Translations under genes and position numbers: made by a program
The notes under the pieces: generated by a model
What the model was told of the DNA's origin: nothing
Database searches by the model: none
The model's input: the letters and a program-made list of their open reading frames with translations, nothing else
Assembly (NCBI GenBank): GCA_001936135.1
Contig: CP012810.1
Coordinates: 1,178,001 to 1,242,000 of the forward strand
Direction of reading: 5' to 3'
Source: Saccharomycopsis fibuligera x Saccharomycopsis cf. fibuligera
Lineage: Eukaryota > Ascomycota > Saccharomycetes > Ascoideales > Saccharomycopsidaceae
DNA length: 64,000 nt
Shown here: one piece after another, positions 53,365 through 63,818 of the stretch
Layout of the letters: the number at the start of each line of letters is the position of its first letter
Position numbering within the stretch: the first letter of the stretch is position 1

Positions 53365-54099
53365 TTAAAGTTGCCATAAAGTGCCAATATTTATATATAC
53401 CAATTTTCATGTTTTATTTTGTTCCTTAAGCCTTCAACCTGTTTGGCTTGTTTGTATCTCTTTAATGGTTCCTTGTTTATTTTACTGTTGTATGTTTGTA
53501 TGCCTCTGGTTGAGAATTTTTAGAGAAAAAGCCCTTTTATAGTTCTCTTGCGAGACCGTAATGTAAACGCACTCAAATGCACCAAGATATTTTCTCAAAT
53601 CAACTATTCAAGCTCTATTTGAGGAATAATATTATACAAATTTTTAATGCTATGAAAAGACTATTCTATTAATTTCACTGAGCTTAAAGTAATTCCATTT
53701 GGCACAACTGACATAGGATCAACATTATTGATTATTGTCCCGCAAAGCATTTGATATAATTATCGTCCCGCACCCCCAATACGACGCGCTTTAATGCATA
53801 CATACGTACAGCTCACACCGCCACAAGGCTTCACGTTTTTCGTTTGATTCCACTTGTCATATTTGAAAAATAAAACTGAACCAGTACCGCGCAACTGCTG
53901 AAGACAACAACAGCGCAATACAGACAGTCTTTAGCGAAGCGGTTTCTGTTGTTAAACACAGCTTCTGTTCATCAATTACCAACCATCCCCAATTGAAAGG
54001 AGATTCATTTTTTCTCTTGTTCTTGATTCTTGCATTTAGAGAAGAAAGCATAAAAGAAACTACAATCTAGTCTCTCTCTCTCTCTCCTTTTCAAAGAAA
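53365..54099. other. RAD50 downstream and STT3 upstream region
   Basis: This 735-bp region carries the STT3 promoter. Its leader has a TC dinucleotide run at about 54070-54087. No gene was seen. Confidence 0.5.
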
Positions 54100-56424
54100 A
54101 TGGCTGGCAAAACTTCTAGTATCGCCAAAGGCAAGGCCAGCATTAGCACTACTAGCGGCACGACCACTGGCGGTGGTAGCAGCATTGGCAGCACCACCAT
54201 CAAAAGCAACACTGCCAACAATAGTGGTAAAAATGCCACCTACTTCAGCCAATCCACTTTGCAAAACATCAAAATCTTGCTCAAAATCCTCATCCTCGTG
54301 TCAATTTCCGCCGCCGGTATATCTTCCAGATTATTCTCCGTCATCAGATTTGAATCCATCATCCACGAATTTGACCCGTGGTTTAATTTCAGAGCAACTA
54401 AGTACTTAGTTAACAATTCCTTTTATGAGTTTTTGAATTGGTTTGATGATAGAACTTGGTACCCATTGGGCAGAGTCACTGGTGGTACTTTATACCCTGG
54501 TTTGATGGTCACTTCTGGTTTAATATGGCACTCATTGAGAGAATTCTTTTTGTTGCCAATTGATATCAGAAATATTTGTGTGCTATTGGCGCCAGTGTTC
54601 AGTGGTTTGACAGCTTATTTTACTTACTGTCTAACTAAAGAAATGAAGGATAGCGCTGCTGGTTTGCTCGCTGCTGCATTCATTGGTATAGTTCCCGGCT
54701 ACATTTCTAGATCTGTGGCTGGGTCCTACGATAACGAAGCCATTGCTATCACTTTACTTATGGCCACTTTCTTCTTTTGGATCAAGGCTCAAAAAACAGG
54801 TTCTTTGTACTTTGCTGCTATTGCCGCCGTGTCTTACTTTTACATGGTTAGCGCTTGGGGTGGGTATGTTTTCATTACTAACTTGATTCCATTACATGTG
54901 TTTGTGTTGCTTTTGATGGGTAGATACAATCACAAATTGTATACTGCTTATACTACATGGTACGCTTTGGGTACTATTGCCTCCATGCAAATTCCATTCG
55001 TTGGATTTTTGCCAATCAGATCTAATGACCACATGAGCGCTTTGGGCGTCTTTGGTTTGTTGCAATTGGTGGCTTTTGGTGACTATGTTAAATCGCAGAT
55101 TCCATCTAAAAAACAATTCAAAGCATTTTTGGTTTTCTCTTTAACTTTGGTATTTGGTGTTGGTATTGTTGGGCTTGTGGCCTTGACTTATGCTGGCTAC
55201 ATTGCTCCATGGACCGGAAGATTTTACTCTTTGTGGGATACCAACTATGCTAAAATTCATATTCCAATTATTGCTTCTGTTTCTGAACATCAACCTACTG
55301 CATGGCCTGCATTTTTCTTTGATAACCAATTTTTGATCTGGTTATTCCCAGTCGGTGTTTACTTGTTGTTTCAAGACTTGAAAGACGAACATCTTTTCGT
55401 TATTGTCTACAGTGTTCTTTGTTCTTACTTTGCCGGTGTTATGGTTCGTTTGATGTTGACTTTGACCCCGATAATTTGTGTTAGTGCTGCTATTGCCATC
55501 TCTAAGCTTTTTGATGTGTACTTAGACATCAGAGACGTGCTTAAATTGAAAGGAAACAAAACTGAAGAGGCTGTGAAGACTAAAGCTTTGAAGTTGTTCT
55601 CTAAACTCACGGTTGTTCTCTCATTTGGCTTTTACTTGTACTACTTTGTCTTCCATTGCACCTGGGTCACTTCTAATGCATACAGTTCTCCATCTGTGGT
55701 GTTGGCATCCAGAAGCCCTGACGGCTCTCAACATTTGATTGATGACTACCGTGAAGCATACTACTGGTTGAGAATGAATACTCCCGATGATGCTAAAGTC
55801 ATGGCTTGGTGGGATTATGGTTACCAAATCGGTGGTATGGCCGACAGAACCACCTTGGTAGACAACAATACTTGGAACAACACCCATATTGCTACTGTCG
55901 GTAAAGCAATGTGTTCTAATGAAGAAGTCTCTTATGAGATTTTGAAAAAACATGACGTTGATTATGTATTGATCATTTTTGGTGGTTTGCTTGGATATTC
56001 AGGCGACGATATTAACAAGTACTTGTGGATGGTACGTATTGCCGAAGGTATCTGGCCTGAAGAAGTTAAAGAAAAGGATTTCTTTACGTCAAGAGGTGAA
56101 TACAGAATTGATGACCTTGCTTCTGAAACGATGAAGAACTCATTGATGTACAAAATGTCATACTACAATTTTGTTGAATTGTTCAACGGTAACCAAGCTG
56201 TTGATAGAGTAAGAGGACAAACTTTGAGCGCTAGCAGCTCACCCAAGTTAGATGTCCTTGAAGAGGCATTCACTTCAGAAAACTGGATTGTCAGAATTTT
56301 CAAAGTCAAAGATTTGGACAATTTCGGTAGAGACTTGAAGCTGGCCAACAGTTTTGACAAGAATTTGGTCAAGGGCAGAAAAATCAGAACTGTCAAGAGA
56401 CCGGTCTTAGATTTGCGTGTTTAA
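54100..56424 (+). CDS. STT3: Oligosaccharyltransferase catalytic subunit Stt3
   Basis: Stt3 transfers the dolichol-linked glycan to Asn in N-x-S/T sites in the ER lumen. The 774-residue product (yeast 718) has an extra Ser/Thr/Gly-rich cytosolic N-terminus of about 45 residues. The first membrane helix follows (about 62-82), then the DxD-type motif EFDPWFNFR (E90, D92) and an array of about 11-13 helices. The family signature WWDYG is at 570-574 in the luminal domain, after VMA and followed by YQIGGMADRTTLVDNNTWNN. Further matches are SVAGSYDNEAIAI and the C-terminal KRPVLDLRV end. The ATG at 54100 is the first in frame. It is followed 262 bp later by DFG10, which acts in making the lipid carrier. 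Confidence 0.97.
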   Translation: MAGKTSSIAKGKASISTTSGTTTGGGSSIGSTTIKSNTANNSGKNATYFSQSTLQNIKILLKILILVSISAAGISSRLFSVIRFESIIHEFDPWFNFRATKYLVNNSFYEFLNWFDDRTWYPLGRVTGGTLYPGLMVTSGLIWHSLREFFLLPIDIRNICVLLAPVFSGLTAYFTYCLTKEMKDSAAGLLAAAFIGIVPGYISRSVAGSYDNEAIAITLLMATFFFWIKAQKTGSLYFAAIAAVSYFYMVSAWGGYVFITNLIPLHVFVLLLMGRYNHKLYTAYTTWYALGTIASMQIPFVGFLPIRSNDHMSALGVFGLLQLVAFGDYVKSQIPSKKQFKAFLVFSLTLVFGVGIVGLVALTYAGYIAPWTGRFYSLWDTNYAKIHIPIIASVSEHQPTAWPAFFFDNQFLIWLFPVGVYLLFQDLKDEHLFVIVYSVLCSYFAGVMVRLMLTLTPIICVSAAIAISKLFDVYLDIRDVLKLKGNKTEEAVKTKALKLFSKLTVVLSFGFYLYYFVFHCTWVTSNAYSSPSVVLASRSPDGSQHLIDDYREAYYWLRMNTPDDAKVMAWWDYGYQIGGMADRTTLVDNNTWNNTHIATVGKAMCSNEEVSYEILKKHDVDYVLIIFGGLLGYSGDDINKYLWMVRIAEGIWPEEVKEKDFFTSRGEYRIDDLASETMKNSLMYKMSYYNFVELFNGNQAVDRVRGQTLSASSSPKLDVLEEAFTSENWIVRIFKVKDLDNFGRDLKLANSFDKNLVKGRKIRTVKRPVLDLRV

Positions 56425-56686
56425 TTTTTATCATGATATATGTTTATTGTAATATATGTTAAATAATAAAGTTTTTTATATGATTTTTACCGGAGCTAAA
56501 TGGTAGAGAGGACCTCAAGACAGGCGTAACAGTTTGTGTATGAATTCTATATTCCAAACATACGGATTCAAACAAACTCTAAACACGTGCAGGCTATGCA
56601 ATATCCAAATATTATATTGGCCCGACCACAGCCAGTACTTACGATAACTTCATGACATCAATTATCGCAATTGGCAACAAAGAACA

Positions 56687-57814
56687 ATGCTAAATTTCTT
56701 AATTCAAATAGGTCTTGCTGGTGCCGTATCATCAGTTTTGCTAGCGAAGTTCAATTTGCGATTCAAAAACCTTCTTAACTATGGTAAAACTTTCTCTAAC
56801 AACAGCGACTGGGGCAGCAGCAACAGCACCACTAATCAACCAGTGGTGGTAGTTGTTCAAGGCATGCCATTATTGAACAAAATCCTAAGCATTTATGTTC
56901 CAAAGCGTTGGTTTTCTCATTTTTACTACTTGTCTACATTGCTGGCTGTTTTTAATGTTTTCCTTTTGCAATGTTTCTGGGGACAAGGCAGCTCAGTAAT
57001 GACTATAGCAATTGACGATTTTGTGGAAAAATACGTCAAAATCTCTGACTCAAGCAAAGTTGCTAGCTTTAATGTCATTTTTGAAATTATGAGGCATCTT
57101 TTTAGCTACTCTTTGGATAACCCAAACAGTAATGTACTTAGCTTGGATTGTTGTTATGTCCTTGTTGGCATGATTTTGTTCCATTCCGTGAGAAGGTCTT
57201 TTGAATGTTTGACAGTTTCTAAGTTCAATAAAACTTCAAAAATCAATATCAGCCACTACTTTGTAGGGCTTTTCTTTTATTCGGCGCTAAACATTACAGT
57301 TACTAATTCGATAGTCATAAATAAGTTTATTCAGTTGACAGGTAACTATACAAACGATACCGGTAATGCTGCCGCTATGGTGCACCCTGACATTTTTACA
57401 TTATGCAGAAAATCATGGTGGTTAATATCACTCTTCATATTAGCACAGCTTGACCAATTCAGGCATCACTTAATTCTAAGCCAAACAAAAAAGTACAATC
57501 ATCCATTAGGTGGGCTTTTTAGAATGATTTCTAGCCCACATTACTTTGATGAGATTTTAATTTATTTTATTATGAATGTCTTTATTACAGTGTTCGGCAC
57601 CGCTAGTAATAGCAGTAGCGGTATCAGTAGCACCACTGACAATAGTAAGTGGATTGTCTTACTGTGGAATAGAAGTTTTGTGCTTATTGAACTATGGATT
57701 ATTATTAATTTATCAATATCAGCTATAAATACTCATAACTACTACAAGGCGCAAAAGCGTGAGGATAGCAAAACATTTGTTGCTCCGTATGCCATCATTC
57801 CATTTATAGTATAG
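56687..57814 (+). CDS. DFG10: Polyprenol reductase family protein Dfg10
   Basis: Dfg10 is the fungal SRD5A3 homologue, needed to convert polyprenol-derived lipid to dolichol, the carrier used for N-glycosylation in the ER. The 375-residue product has six or so membrane helices. The steroid 5-alpha-reductase-type C-terminal half includes HSVRRSFECL (about 165-174), KKYNHPLGGLFRMISSPHYF and DEILIYFIMNVF. It ends in NTHNYYKAQKREDSKTFVAP, a characteristic finish (N-x-H-x-W/Y-Y) of this family. A Ser/Gly-rich loop near residue 305 is an insert. Yeast Dfg10 has 253 residues, so loops are longer here. An E-box CACGTG lies at 56584-56589, about 100 bp upstream. Confidence 0.9.
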   Translation: MLNFLIQIGLAGAVSSVLLAKFNLRFKNLLNYGKTFSNNSDWGSSNSTTNQPVVVVVQGMPLLNKILSIYVPKRWFSHFYYLSTLLAVFNVFLLQCFWGQGSSVMTIAIDDFVEKYVKISDSSKVASFNVIFEIMRHLFSYSLDNPNSNVLSLDCCYVLVGMILFHSVRRSFECLTVSKFNKTSKINISHYFVGLFFYSALNITVTNSIVINKFIQLTGNYTNDTGNAAAMVHPDIFTLCRKSWWLISLFILAQLDQFRHHLILSQTKKYNHPLGGLFRMISSPHYFDEILIYFIMNVFITVFGTASNSSSGISSTTDNSKWIVLLWNRSFVLIELWIIINLSISAINTHNYYKAQKREDSKTFVAPYAIIPFIV

Positions 57815-57877
57815 TATATTAGTTCAATTCGTGTTAAAACACGTGTTTTCCTGAAACTGAAAGCATAAAAAGACCAT
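57815..57877. terminator. Short convergent DFG10/COG7 gap with palindrome
   Basis: The two convergent genes end 63 bp apart. Within the gap, 57836-57849 is a perfect 14-bp palindrome, AAAACACGTGTTTT. It may mark shared 3' end formation or a factor that blocks read-through; this is inference. Confidence 0.4.
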
Positions 57878-59179
57878 TTATAAATTTTTGCCAAAAAAAT
57901 TTATGAGCCCACTTAATGCACCGGTTTCCTTTGGTGGTGGCGAAGTTTGTTTCTCATTGGATTTATTCATCTTTGCTTGGTTTCTGTCTGCCGTTCTATT
58001 GTTGCTTTCTTCCTGCTTTAGTCTTTCTGTATTATTATTGCTATTTTTGGTTTCTAAGACACTTTTGGCAGAAACTGCCTGCTGAGAAGAGTCCTGCAAA
58101 GCAGTCTTTTTATTATCTATAAGTTGGGCAAATTCATTCCTTTCTTGCTCCATTTTAGTAACAAATGACAAATATGCTTGATCGTAAAAATTCAAATTCT
58201 TGAAAAAGTACTTCAACTCAATCAACGAATCAATCTTACTAATTAAATCTTTATTCGAAAAATCAACACTATTCATTGACTTGGCACTCTTGCTGCTCGT
58301 TATTATTGATTTGTTAACATTAAGCTGTTCAATAATGATTTCTTCGAGAATATCAAGCGAATTCTTAAACACCAGCGGCGTGATAATTAAGTTATCATCG
58401 CTATTCTGTTGATTGGCAGTAGTAGTGCTGTCGTTGTTGGCGGCGCTATTACCTTTAGCATTTATTGAGGTTGGAGCAAATTTTGCATTGTGTTCATTAG
58501 TGCCAATTGTATTGTTATTATTGTCGTTGTCATTAGATGCCTCTGCGTTTAAAGATATAGTAGCGATAAATTTTGCCGTCTGAAACAACTTGGAAACTTT
58601 GTCCAAATTAGCCCTTATTTGTTTCAACGCTATCAACGTATTTATTGGTAGATGTTCATCTTTTGATTTATTATTGATATCTTTGTAATTTTCTATTATT
58701 TTTTGGGAATCCAGTGTCAAGCCATTCGCTATATTTAGCAAATTGTCCACGTAGTATTGTAATCTTGTGATTTTTCCCTCATTACCGTTGTCATCGGCAT
58801 CGACATCATCAGCATCATCGGCAGCATCGGCATCATCATTATTATCATCATTATCATCATTGTTGTTGTTATTGTTATTTAGATCATGGTCATTGGATAG
58901 ATGGAGCTTGTCAAATTTACTGGCAAAATCAGGATCATCGTAGGACCCAATAAGCCCGCAAGACCTGCTCAAGTCATCAAATGATTTATTCAAATCTGAT
59001 AAAAGAGCATCTGAGTATACTTCAAGATTAATTAGCAAGCTATTGAAAGTTTTATTGAGAGTTGTGATGTTATTATTGTTGTTCAAGTTGTAATTTGGGA
59101 CTGAGCTGGTGTATAAAGAGTCTATATAGTCAACAGCAGAGAAACTTTCGTCATCAAAGTACAGTAGAAGTTTTTCCAT
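57878..59179 (-). CDS. COG7: Conserved oligomeric Golgi complex subunit 7
   Basis: Cog7 belongs to lobe B of the COG tethering complex for retrograde traffic within the Golgi. The 433-residue product (yeast 279) follows yeast Cog7 in order: LLLYFDDESFSAVDYID at the N-terminus (yeast ILSMFFDEEFVPHAFVD), LQYYVDNLLNIANGL (yeast LEYYLDTLASAVRAL), LIALKQIRANLDKVSKLF (yeast LMLIKERIEKVVYYL), and DLISKIDSLIELKYFFKNL (yeast DLIGRIDSLSELKCLFKGL). Long Asn/Asp runs account for the extra length. The frame is open for 57 codons further upstream without ATG, so the ATG at 59179 is used. Codon 6 is CTG, where yeast has Ser. It faces APL5 across a divergent promoter. Confidence 0.88.
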   Translation of the reverse strand: MEKLLLYFDDESFSAVDYIDSLYTSSVPNYNLNNNNNITTLNKTFNSLLINLEVYSDALLSDLNKSFDDLSRSCGLIGSYDDPDFASKFDKLHLSNDHDLNNNNNNNDDNDDNNDDADAADDADDVDADDNGNEGKITRLQYYVDNLLNIANGLTLDSQKIIENYKDINNKSKDEHLPINTLIALKQIRANLDKVSKLFQTAKFIATISLNAEASNDNDNNNNTIGTNEHNAKFAPTSINAKGNSAANNDSTTTANQQNSDDNLIITPLVFKNSLDILEEIIIEQLNVNKSIITSSKSAKSMNSVDFSNKDLISKIDSLIELKYFFKNLNFYDQAYLSFVTKMEQERNEFAQLIDNKKTALQDSSQQAVSAKSVLETKNSNNNTERLKQEESNNRTADRNQAKMNKSNEKQTSPPPKETGALSGLINFFGKNL

Positions 59180-59698
59180 AATGCTCTTACTATGATAATG
59201 TGTAGCAGATTGCTTTGTTGTAATTAATTTTGGACAGTATTGGTCTCGTGTATACTGTCTGGCTGTGGTTATTGATGAGGTGTTTGAGCAGATGAAGATT
59301 TTATTCTTTTTTTCGTGCTTTTTCGCTGTCAATGCGTCTTGATGTGACAATGCACGACCGCTGTTCTGTTAATGGATGAACAGTAAGCTAAATGTTTGCT
59401 CTTTCTCTCTTTTGTTATAGCTTCAAGAGATCATTCCAATAAAGAAATTACAGATCGGTTCCTTTATATGAAGCTGAGAGCTCCGAGAATGTAGCTCCTA
59501 GTAAAGTCCATCAGGAGCTATATTTCCGGGTTTTTCACGTGATTCGAAGCCTCGATTTTCGTGTTCGTTCTGGTGATTGTCGATTCTTTGATGACGATGA
59601 TGATAAAGGCAAGCGACGATGCTCAAGACGAAGCTCACTGGTCTTGAGACATATCATCAGAAAAGCCAATTAACATTAAGACCAGAAACCGCGTTGGA
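59180..59698. promoter_or_regulatory. Divergent COG7/APL5 promoter
   Basis: This 519-bp region separates two vesicle-traffic genes. It has a CACGTGAT element at 59536-59543, the same octamer as in the RVS161/EXO70 promoter. No upstream exon of either gene was needed. Confidence 0.55.
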
Positions 59699-62587
59699 AT
59701 GTCATTGCGGCCAAATGAGGACGTTAAGGCGCGTTTGAGGCCCTTTGGTATTGTTTTTGAGAAATCGTTAAGGGATTTGATCAAAGGAATCAGGGCAAAC
59801 AAAGAACCAGAAGCGCAAGCCAAATTCTTGCAAAATGCCATCAACGAGTGTCGTCAAGAAGTTAAGCTGTCTGATATGGATTTGAAAACAATGGCTATAC
59901 TAAAACTTTGTTATTTGGAAATGTACGGGTTTGACATGTCTTGGGCAAATTTTAATGTCTTAGAAGTAATGTCTTCGTCCAAGTTTCAACAGAAAAGAGT
60001 TGGGTATTTAGCCGCTAGCCAAGCATTTAGAAATGATGACGATGTTCTCATGCTCACCACCAATTTGTTGAAAAAAGATTTAAACTCTTCTTCTGTTCTT
60101 GAGGTAGGTGTTGCCTTAAGTGGGACTTCTGCGATTGTCACTCCTGAGTTGGCCTCGGACGTCACTGACGACATAATCAAAATGCTTAATCATTCAAAGC
60201 CGTATGTCAGAAAAAAGGCAGTGCTAGCATTATACAAAATTTTTTTACAATATCCTGAAGCTCTTCGTGTATCATTGGATAGACTTTGTGATAAATTGGA
60301 TGATCCTGATGACTCTGTCATGGCAGCTACAGTGACTGTTATCTGTGAATTAGCCAAGAAAACCCCAAAATTGTTTGTCCATTTAGCTCCGAGATTATAT
60401 GACATTTTATCAACCACTGTTAATAACTGGGTCATTATCAGATTATTGAAATTGTTTTCTTCTCTAGCTCAGATTGAACCTAGATTGAAAGCTAGGCTAA
60501 TTCCAAAAATTCTTGAAATCATTGAGAAAACAAAAGCCCCATCTTTAGTGTACGAATGCATAAATTGCATTGTGGTTGGTGAAATGTTAGATGACTCAAA
60601 CTTGGATGTAGCTAAGATATGTGTGGATAATTTAAAAAGTTTCTTTTCTGATGATGCTCTTGACCCTAGGATGAGTTCAAGAGCAGATCCGAATTTGCAA
60701 TTTGTGGGGCTTTTAACATTGAATAAAATCGCCAAAATCCAACCTGATATAATTACTATTCAGTCAGACATAGTCATAGGGTGCCTTAATCATGACGATT
60801 TATCCATCAGAGAACAGGCGTTGGAGTTATTAGCGTACATAATATCCGAAGACAATCTGGAAGAAATTGTTTCTGTTTTAATTGCCCAAATTTTACCTCC
60901 GCAAGAAAACGGCGAACTAGATACCAAGAATTATCAATTGACTGTTTTATCTGATGGTTTCAAAGCTAATATAATAAACAAGATACTTGATGTTTGTATC
61001 TTGGACAACTACAACAACATAACTGATTTTGACTGGTTTGTTTCCGTGCTAACAGACTTGGTTAGGATTTCATCAGAATACAGTCTTTACGAAACTGGCT
61101 ACAGATTAGGCGAGGAGCTACGCAATGTTTTAGTAAAAATTCCATCAATACGAACAGTTGTTCTTAATGACTATATTGTGGAACTTATTAATGAACATAT
61201 AGTACTAAGCAATTTATTGAGTTGTGTTCCAGAAATTTTGTGGGCAGTGGGTGAATATTCAACATTACTTAATAATCCTTCTTCTGTCTTATTCAACCTT
61301 ATTAAGATATTTGGGGACAGAAATACAATTCTTAGTGAAGATAACCAGGCTGATGTCAACGAAGACTATAATAACGTGCTAATAATATTAATACCCGCAC
61401 TAGTGAAAATATTCAATGCATACTCAAACCTGAATAAAAACTATATGTGGAATTATAATGAAAAACAGCATGTCTTAGCACAGTTGGAACACTTACTTGG
61501 CTTTTTAACAAAAATGTCAGTTAGCAGAAATTTCAATATTCAAGAAAGGGCTATTGAATTTCTAGAATTTTTGAAATTGCTTAAAGAATCTTTAGATGAA
61601 TTGGAAGATGACTCATTGCAAGCACCACTTTTACTTACTGCTGCGCTACCATCATTTTTTGATTCATGGGAACTCAACCCTATCAGCCGAGACGTTCAAA
61701 AGAAACTTCAGGTTCCAGATGAATTAGATCTTGATGCTGAAATATACCCTGTTAATAACACATATGAAAATTACGTTGATAATGAAGCAGATTACTATCT
61801 CAATTACAGAAATCCCGCTTATCAATCTGACTCAGAATCAGAATTATCAAACAGTGAAGATGAATTCAAAGAATACAGCAATCCATTATTGGGAATTAAA
61901 AACAATCAGCCTGATGGATTATACCATGATTACGATGATGGCTTCTCCGACACATCAGATGCTGTTGAAAAACGCAGACAAGAGAGATTGGAAAGACAGA
62001 AGTATGATCCATTCTATTTATCAGATGACAAACCAGTAACCAAATCTCCTACTCCTGAAGGTTTCACTGGTAGTGAAGATATCATATCAATACAAAATGA
62101 TAACGTGCCGATGAATAAAAAGAAAAAGAAAACGAAAAAGGCAAAGCCAGTAGTGCTAGCTGAAGAAAACATATTGGGAAACGATGAAGAAGATGCTAAC
62201 TCAAAGAAAGCAGCAACCAAAAAGAAAAAATCCAAGAAGAATATCCTTAAAATAGATACTTCTGGATTGGAAAACTTTGAAGTGAATGCTATCAACTCTA
62301 GTGACCTCACAGGCACAGTATCAGTGCTTCATGGTAAAGAAGTTGAATATACTGTTGGCCCTGCGGAGCTTGAAGGAGATGGTGAAAATCCAGGATCGCT
62401 TATAGTTGTGCCAAAGAAAAAGAAAACAAAGAAGAAATCTTTAAAGGGAAGCCATTCAGTTGATTCGGGAGCTGATTCAGCACCTATTGCAAAAAAGAAA
62501 CTGAAAAAGAAGCCGAAGGTGGATGCTGAAGGTAATGTTATAGAAGTGAAAAAAAAGAGTAAAAAGAAAGCAATTAATTTAGACTAG
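59699..62587 (+). CDS. APL5: AP-3 complex delta subunit
   Basis: Apl5 is the delta large chain of the AP-3 adaptor, which carries cargo from the Golgi straight to the vacuole. The 962-residue product (yeast 932) has the adaptin trunk of HEAT-type helices over about residues 1-650. It opens RPFGIVFEKSLRDLIKGIRA, then LEMYGFDMSWANFNVLEVMS, QQKRVGYLAASQAF, NLLKKDLNSSSVLEVGVALS and NNWVIIRLLKLFSSLAQIEP, all close to yeast. The last 300 residues are an acidic then Lys-rich hinge (KKKKKKTKKAK-like runs), ending in a basic tail, as in yeast. No separate ear domain is evident. Codon 57 (59867-59869) is CTG where yeast has Ser. Confidence 0.96.
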   Translation: MSLRPNEDVKARLRPFGIVFEKSLRDLIKGIRANKEPEAQAKFLQNAINECRQEVKLSDMDLKTMAILKLCYLEMYGFDMSWANFNVLEVMSSSKFQQKRVGYLAASQAFRNDDDVLMLTTNLLKKDLNSSSVLEVGVALSGTSAIVTPELASDVTDDIIKMLNHSKPYVRKKAVLALYKIFLQYPEALRVSLDRLCDKLDDPDDSVMAATVTVICELAKKTPKLFVHLAPRLYDILSTTVNNWVIIRLLKLFSSLAQIEPRLKARLIPKILEIIEKTKAPSLVYECINCIVVGEMLDDSNLDVAKICVDNLKSFFSDDALDPRMSSRADPNLQFVGLLTLNKIAKIQPDIITIQSDIVIGCLNHDDLSIREQALELLAYIISEDNLEEIVSVLIAQILPPQENGELDTKNYQLTVLSDGFKANIINKILDVCILDNYNNITDFDWFVSVLTDLVRISSEYSLYETGYRLGEELRNVLVKIPSIRTVVLNDYIVELINEHIVLSNLLSCVPEILWAVGEYSTLLNNPSSVLFNLIKIFGDRNTILSEDNQADVNEDYNNVLIILIPALVKIFNAYSNLNKNYMWNYNEKQHVLAQLEHLLGFLTKMSVSRNFNIQERAIEFLEFLKLLKESLDELEDDSLQAPLLLTAALPSFFDSWELNPISRDVQKKLQVPDELDLDAEIYPVNNTYENYVDNEADYYLNYRNPAYQSDSESELSNSEDEFKEYSNPLLGIKNNQPDGLYHDYDDGFSDTSDAVEKRRQERLERQKYDPFYLSDDKPVTKSPTPEGFTGSEDIISIQNDNVPMNKKKKKTKKAKPVVLAEENILGNDEEDANSKKAATKKKKSKKNILKIDTSGLENFEVNAINSSDLTGTVSVLHGKEVEYTVGPAELEGDGENPGSLIVVPKKKKTKKKSLKGSHSVDSGADSAPIAKKKLKKKPKVDAEGNVIEVKKKSKKKAINLD

Positions 62588-63699
62588 CAGATTATATATT
62601 AATTTACTATCTAAATTGGTGCTTCTTTGTGTTGACAAGTTTCTTTATCACATCAGTGGAGTTTTTGGAGCAGTAGTTTAAAAATGTATGAAAATAGAAG
62701 TTTAGTTAAGAGTTTTTTTGGCTTACGTGAAGAGATTTTACCTATCACCTGGTTATTAGCAGGTACCCTCCCCAAGAGAAAAGAGCAGTAAATAAATTTT
62801 GGCGAAATTGGAATAAATATAAAAAACAAACGTACTTTGTAAATACAAAACTTTTAAAACCCATGGAGATCAACGAAATTAAAAGGTAGGAGTACTGGAA
62901 AAGCCGAAACTTTTTTTAAAGGAAATTTAAATCAAATTTGAGAGTACCGCCAAAACAGGCATGAGGACAACAAATTGCACTCAAACCAAAGCTTTGAATA
63001 TATATATGCAAAGGGAAGCGTTCGTGTTATTTTTAAAATCAGCTATATCAGTTTTTTTCTGTAAGGCTTAACTTGTTTATTGATAGCATCCTCGCACGAA
63101 CGTTGTTTATGTTTTTTACGTTATAAATCTTCAGAGCACCACTTACATTCCTCATTTTGAAATTTGAACTTTTAGACTCCGAGGTGTGATGTGCGGATAT
63201 TCTCAAAGCAGTCATGGTGTTTAAACGTTTATTTTTTCAGCATTTGTCGTTTTTTTTTTTTTTTTTTTTTCACACACAATATCGATATAGTATATACAGT
63301 ATAGTTCAGTTGTTGTTATATAGGGGAAACTTATACAAGTGAAAACCTTGTTAGTATTAGTTAGACTTTAATGGATCAGTTGGATTTGAAATAGATATAG
63401 GAGAGATTATAGTCTAGGATGAATAATATTTTTTTTTTTTTTATTTTTTTTTTATTTTTTTTTTTTTTTTTTTTGAGGGTCATTGCTTTGCTGTCGACAG
63501 ATAAAAAGAAAGGGGTCTCACTTCAATACCATCTTCCACTCACTAAGATAACACAAATGCGTCTAATTCATTACCGTGGTGATGTAGTAAATAAGACTAG
63601 AGATTGGAATGGTTTTCCAATCAAAATACTAGTCTTTGCCTATGAGATTTATGCAGTTTAATAATTCTACCTATGTATTTAAAACCAAAAAAATAAGTT
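62588..63699. other. Gene-free region between APL5 and tRNA-Leu
   Basis: About 1.1 kb of AT-rich DNA with T tracts at 63250-63270 and about 63430-63473. No supported gene; the short frame after 63419 begins in the T tract and is probably chance. Confidence 0.5.
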
Positions 63700-63813
63700 G
63701 GACGTGTGGCCGAGTGGTCTAAGGCGCTCGACTCAAGAGTAACACCCCTTGCAGCTAAACAGCTGAGCAATCGAGTCTCGAAAGAGGCATGAGTTCGAAC
63801 CTCATCGCGTCCA
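63700..63813 (+). tRNA. tRNA-Leu(CAA) with 32-nt intron
   Basis: A class II tRNA gene reading UUG codons. The acceptor arms are GGACGTG (63700-63706) and CGCGTCC (63806-63812), pairing with one G-T, then discriminator A at 63813. The D arm is GCC...GGC. The anticodon stem is CTCGA (63727-63731) with TCGAG (63771-63775), and anticodon CAA is 63734-63736. A 32-nt intron (63738-63769) follows position 37, the usual place and, as I recall, the same length as in S. cerevisiae tRNA-Leu(CAA). The long variable arm is TCTCGAAAGAGG-like, and the T arm is ATGAG-TTCGAAC-CTCAT. CCA is not encoded. A T run at 63819-63823 is the Pol III terminator. Confidence 0.97.
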
Positions 63814-63818
63814 TTATC

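Noticed and set aside
63419-63661. An 80-codon ORF before the tRNA gene
   Set aside because: It begins in a T tract and the rest lacks any family feature; the tRNA is the only gene I can support here.
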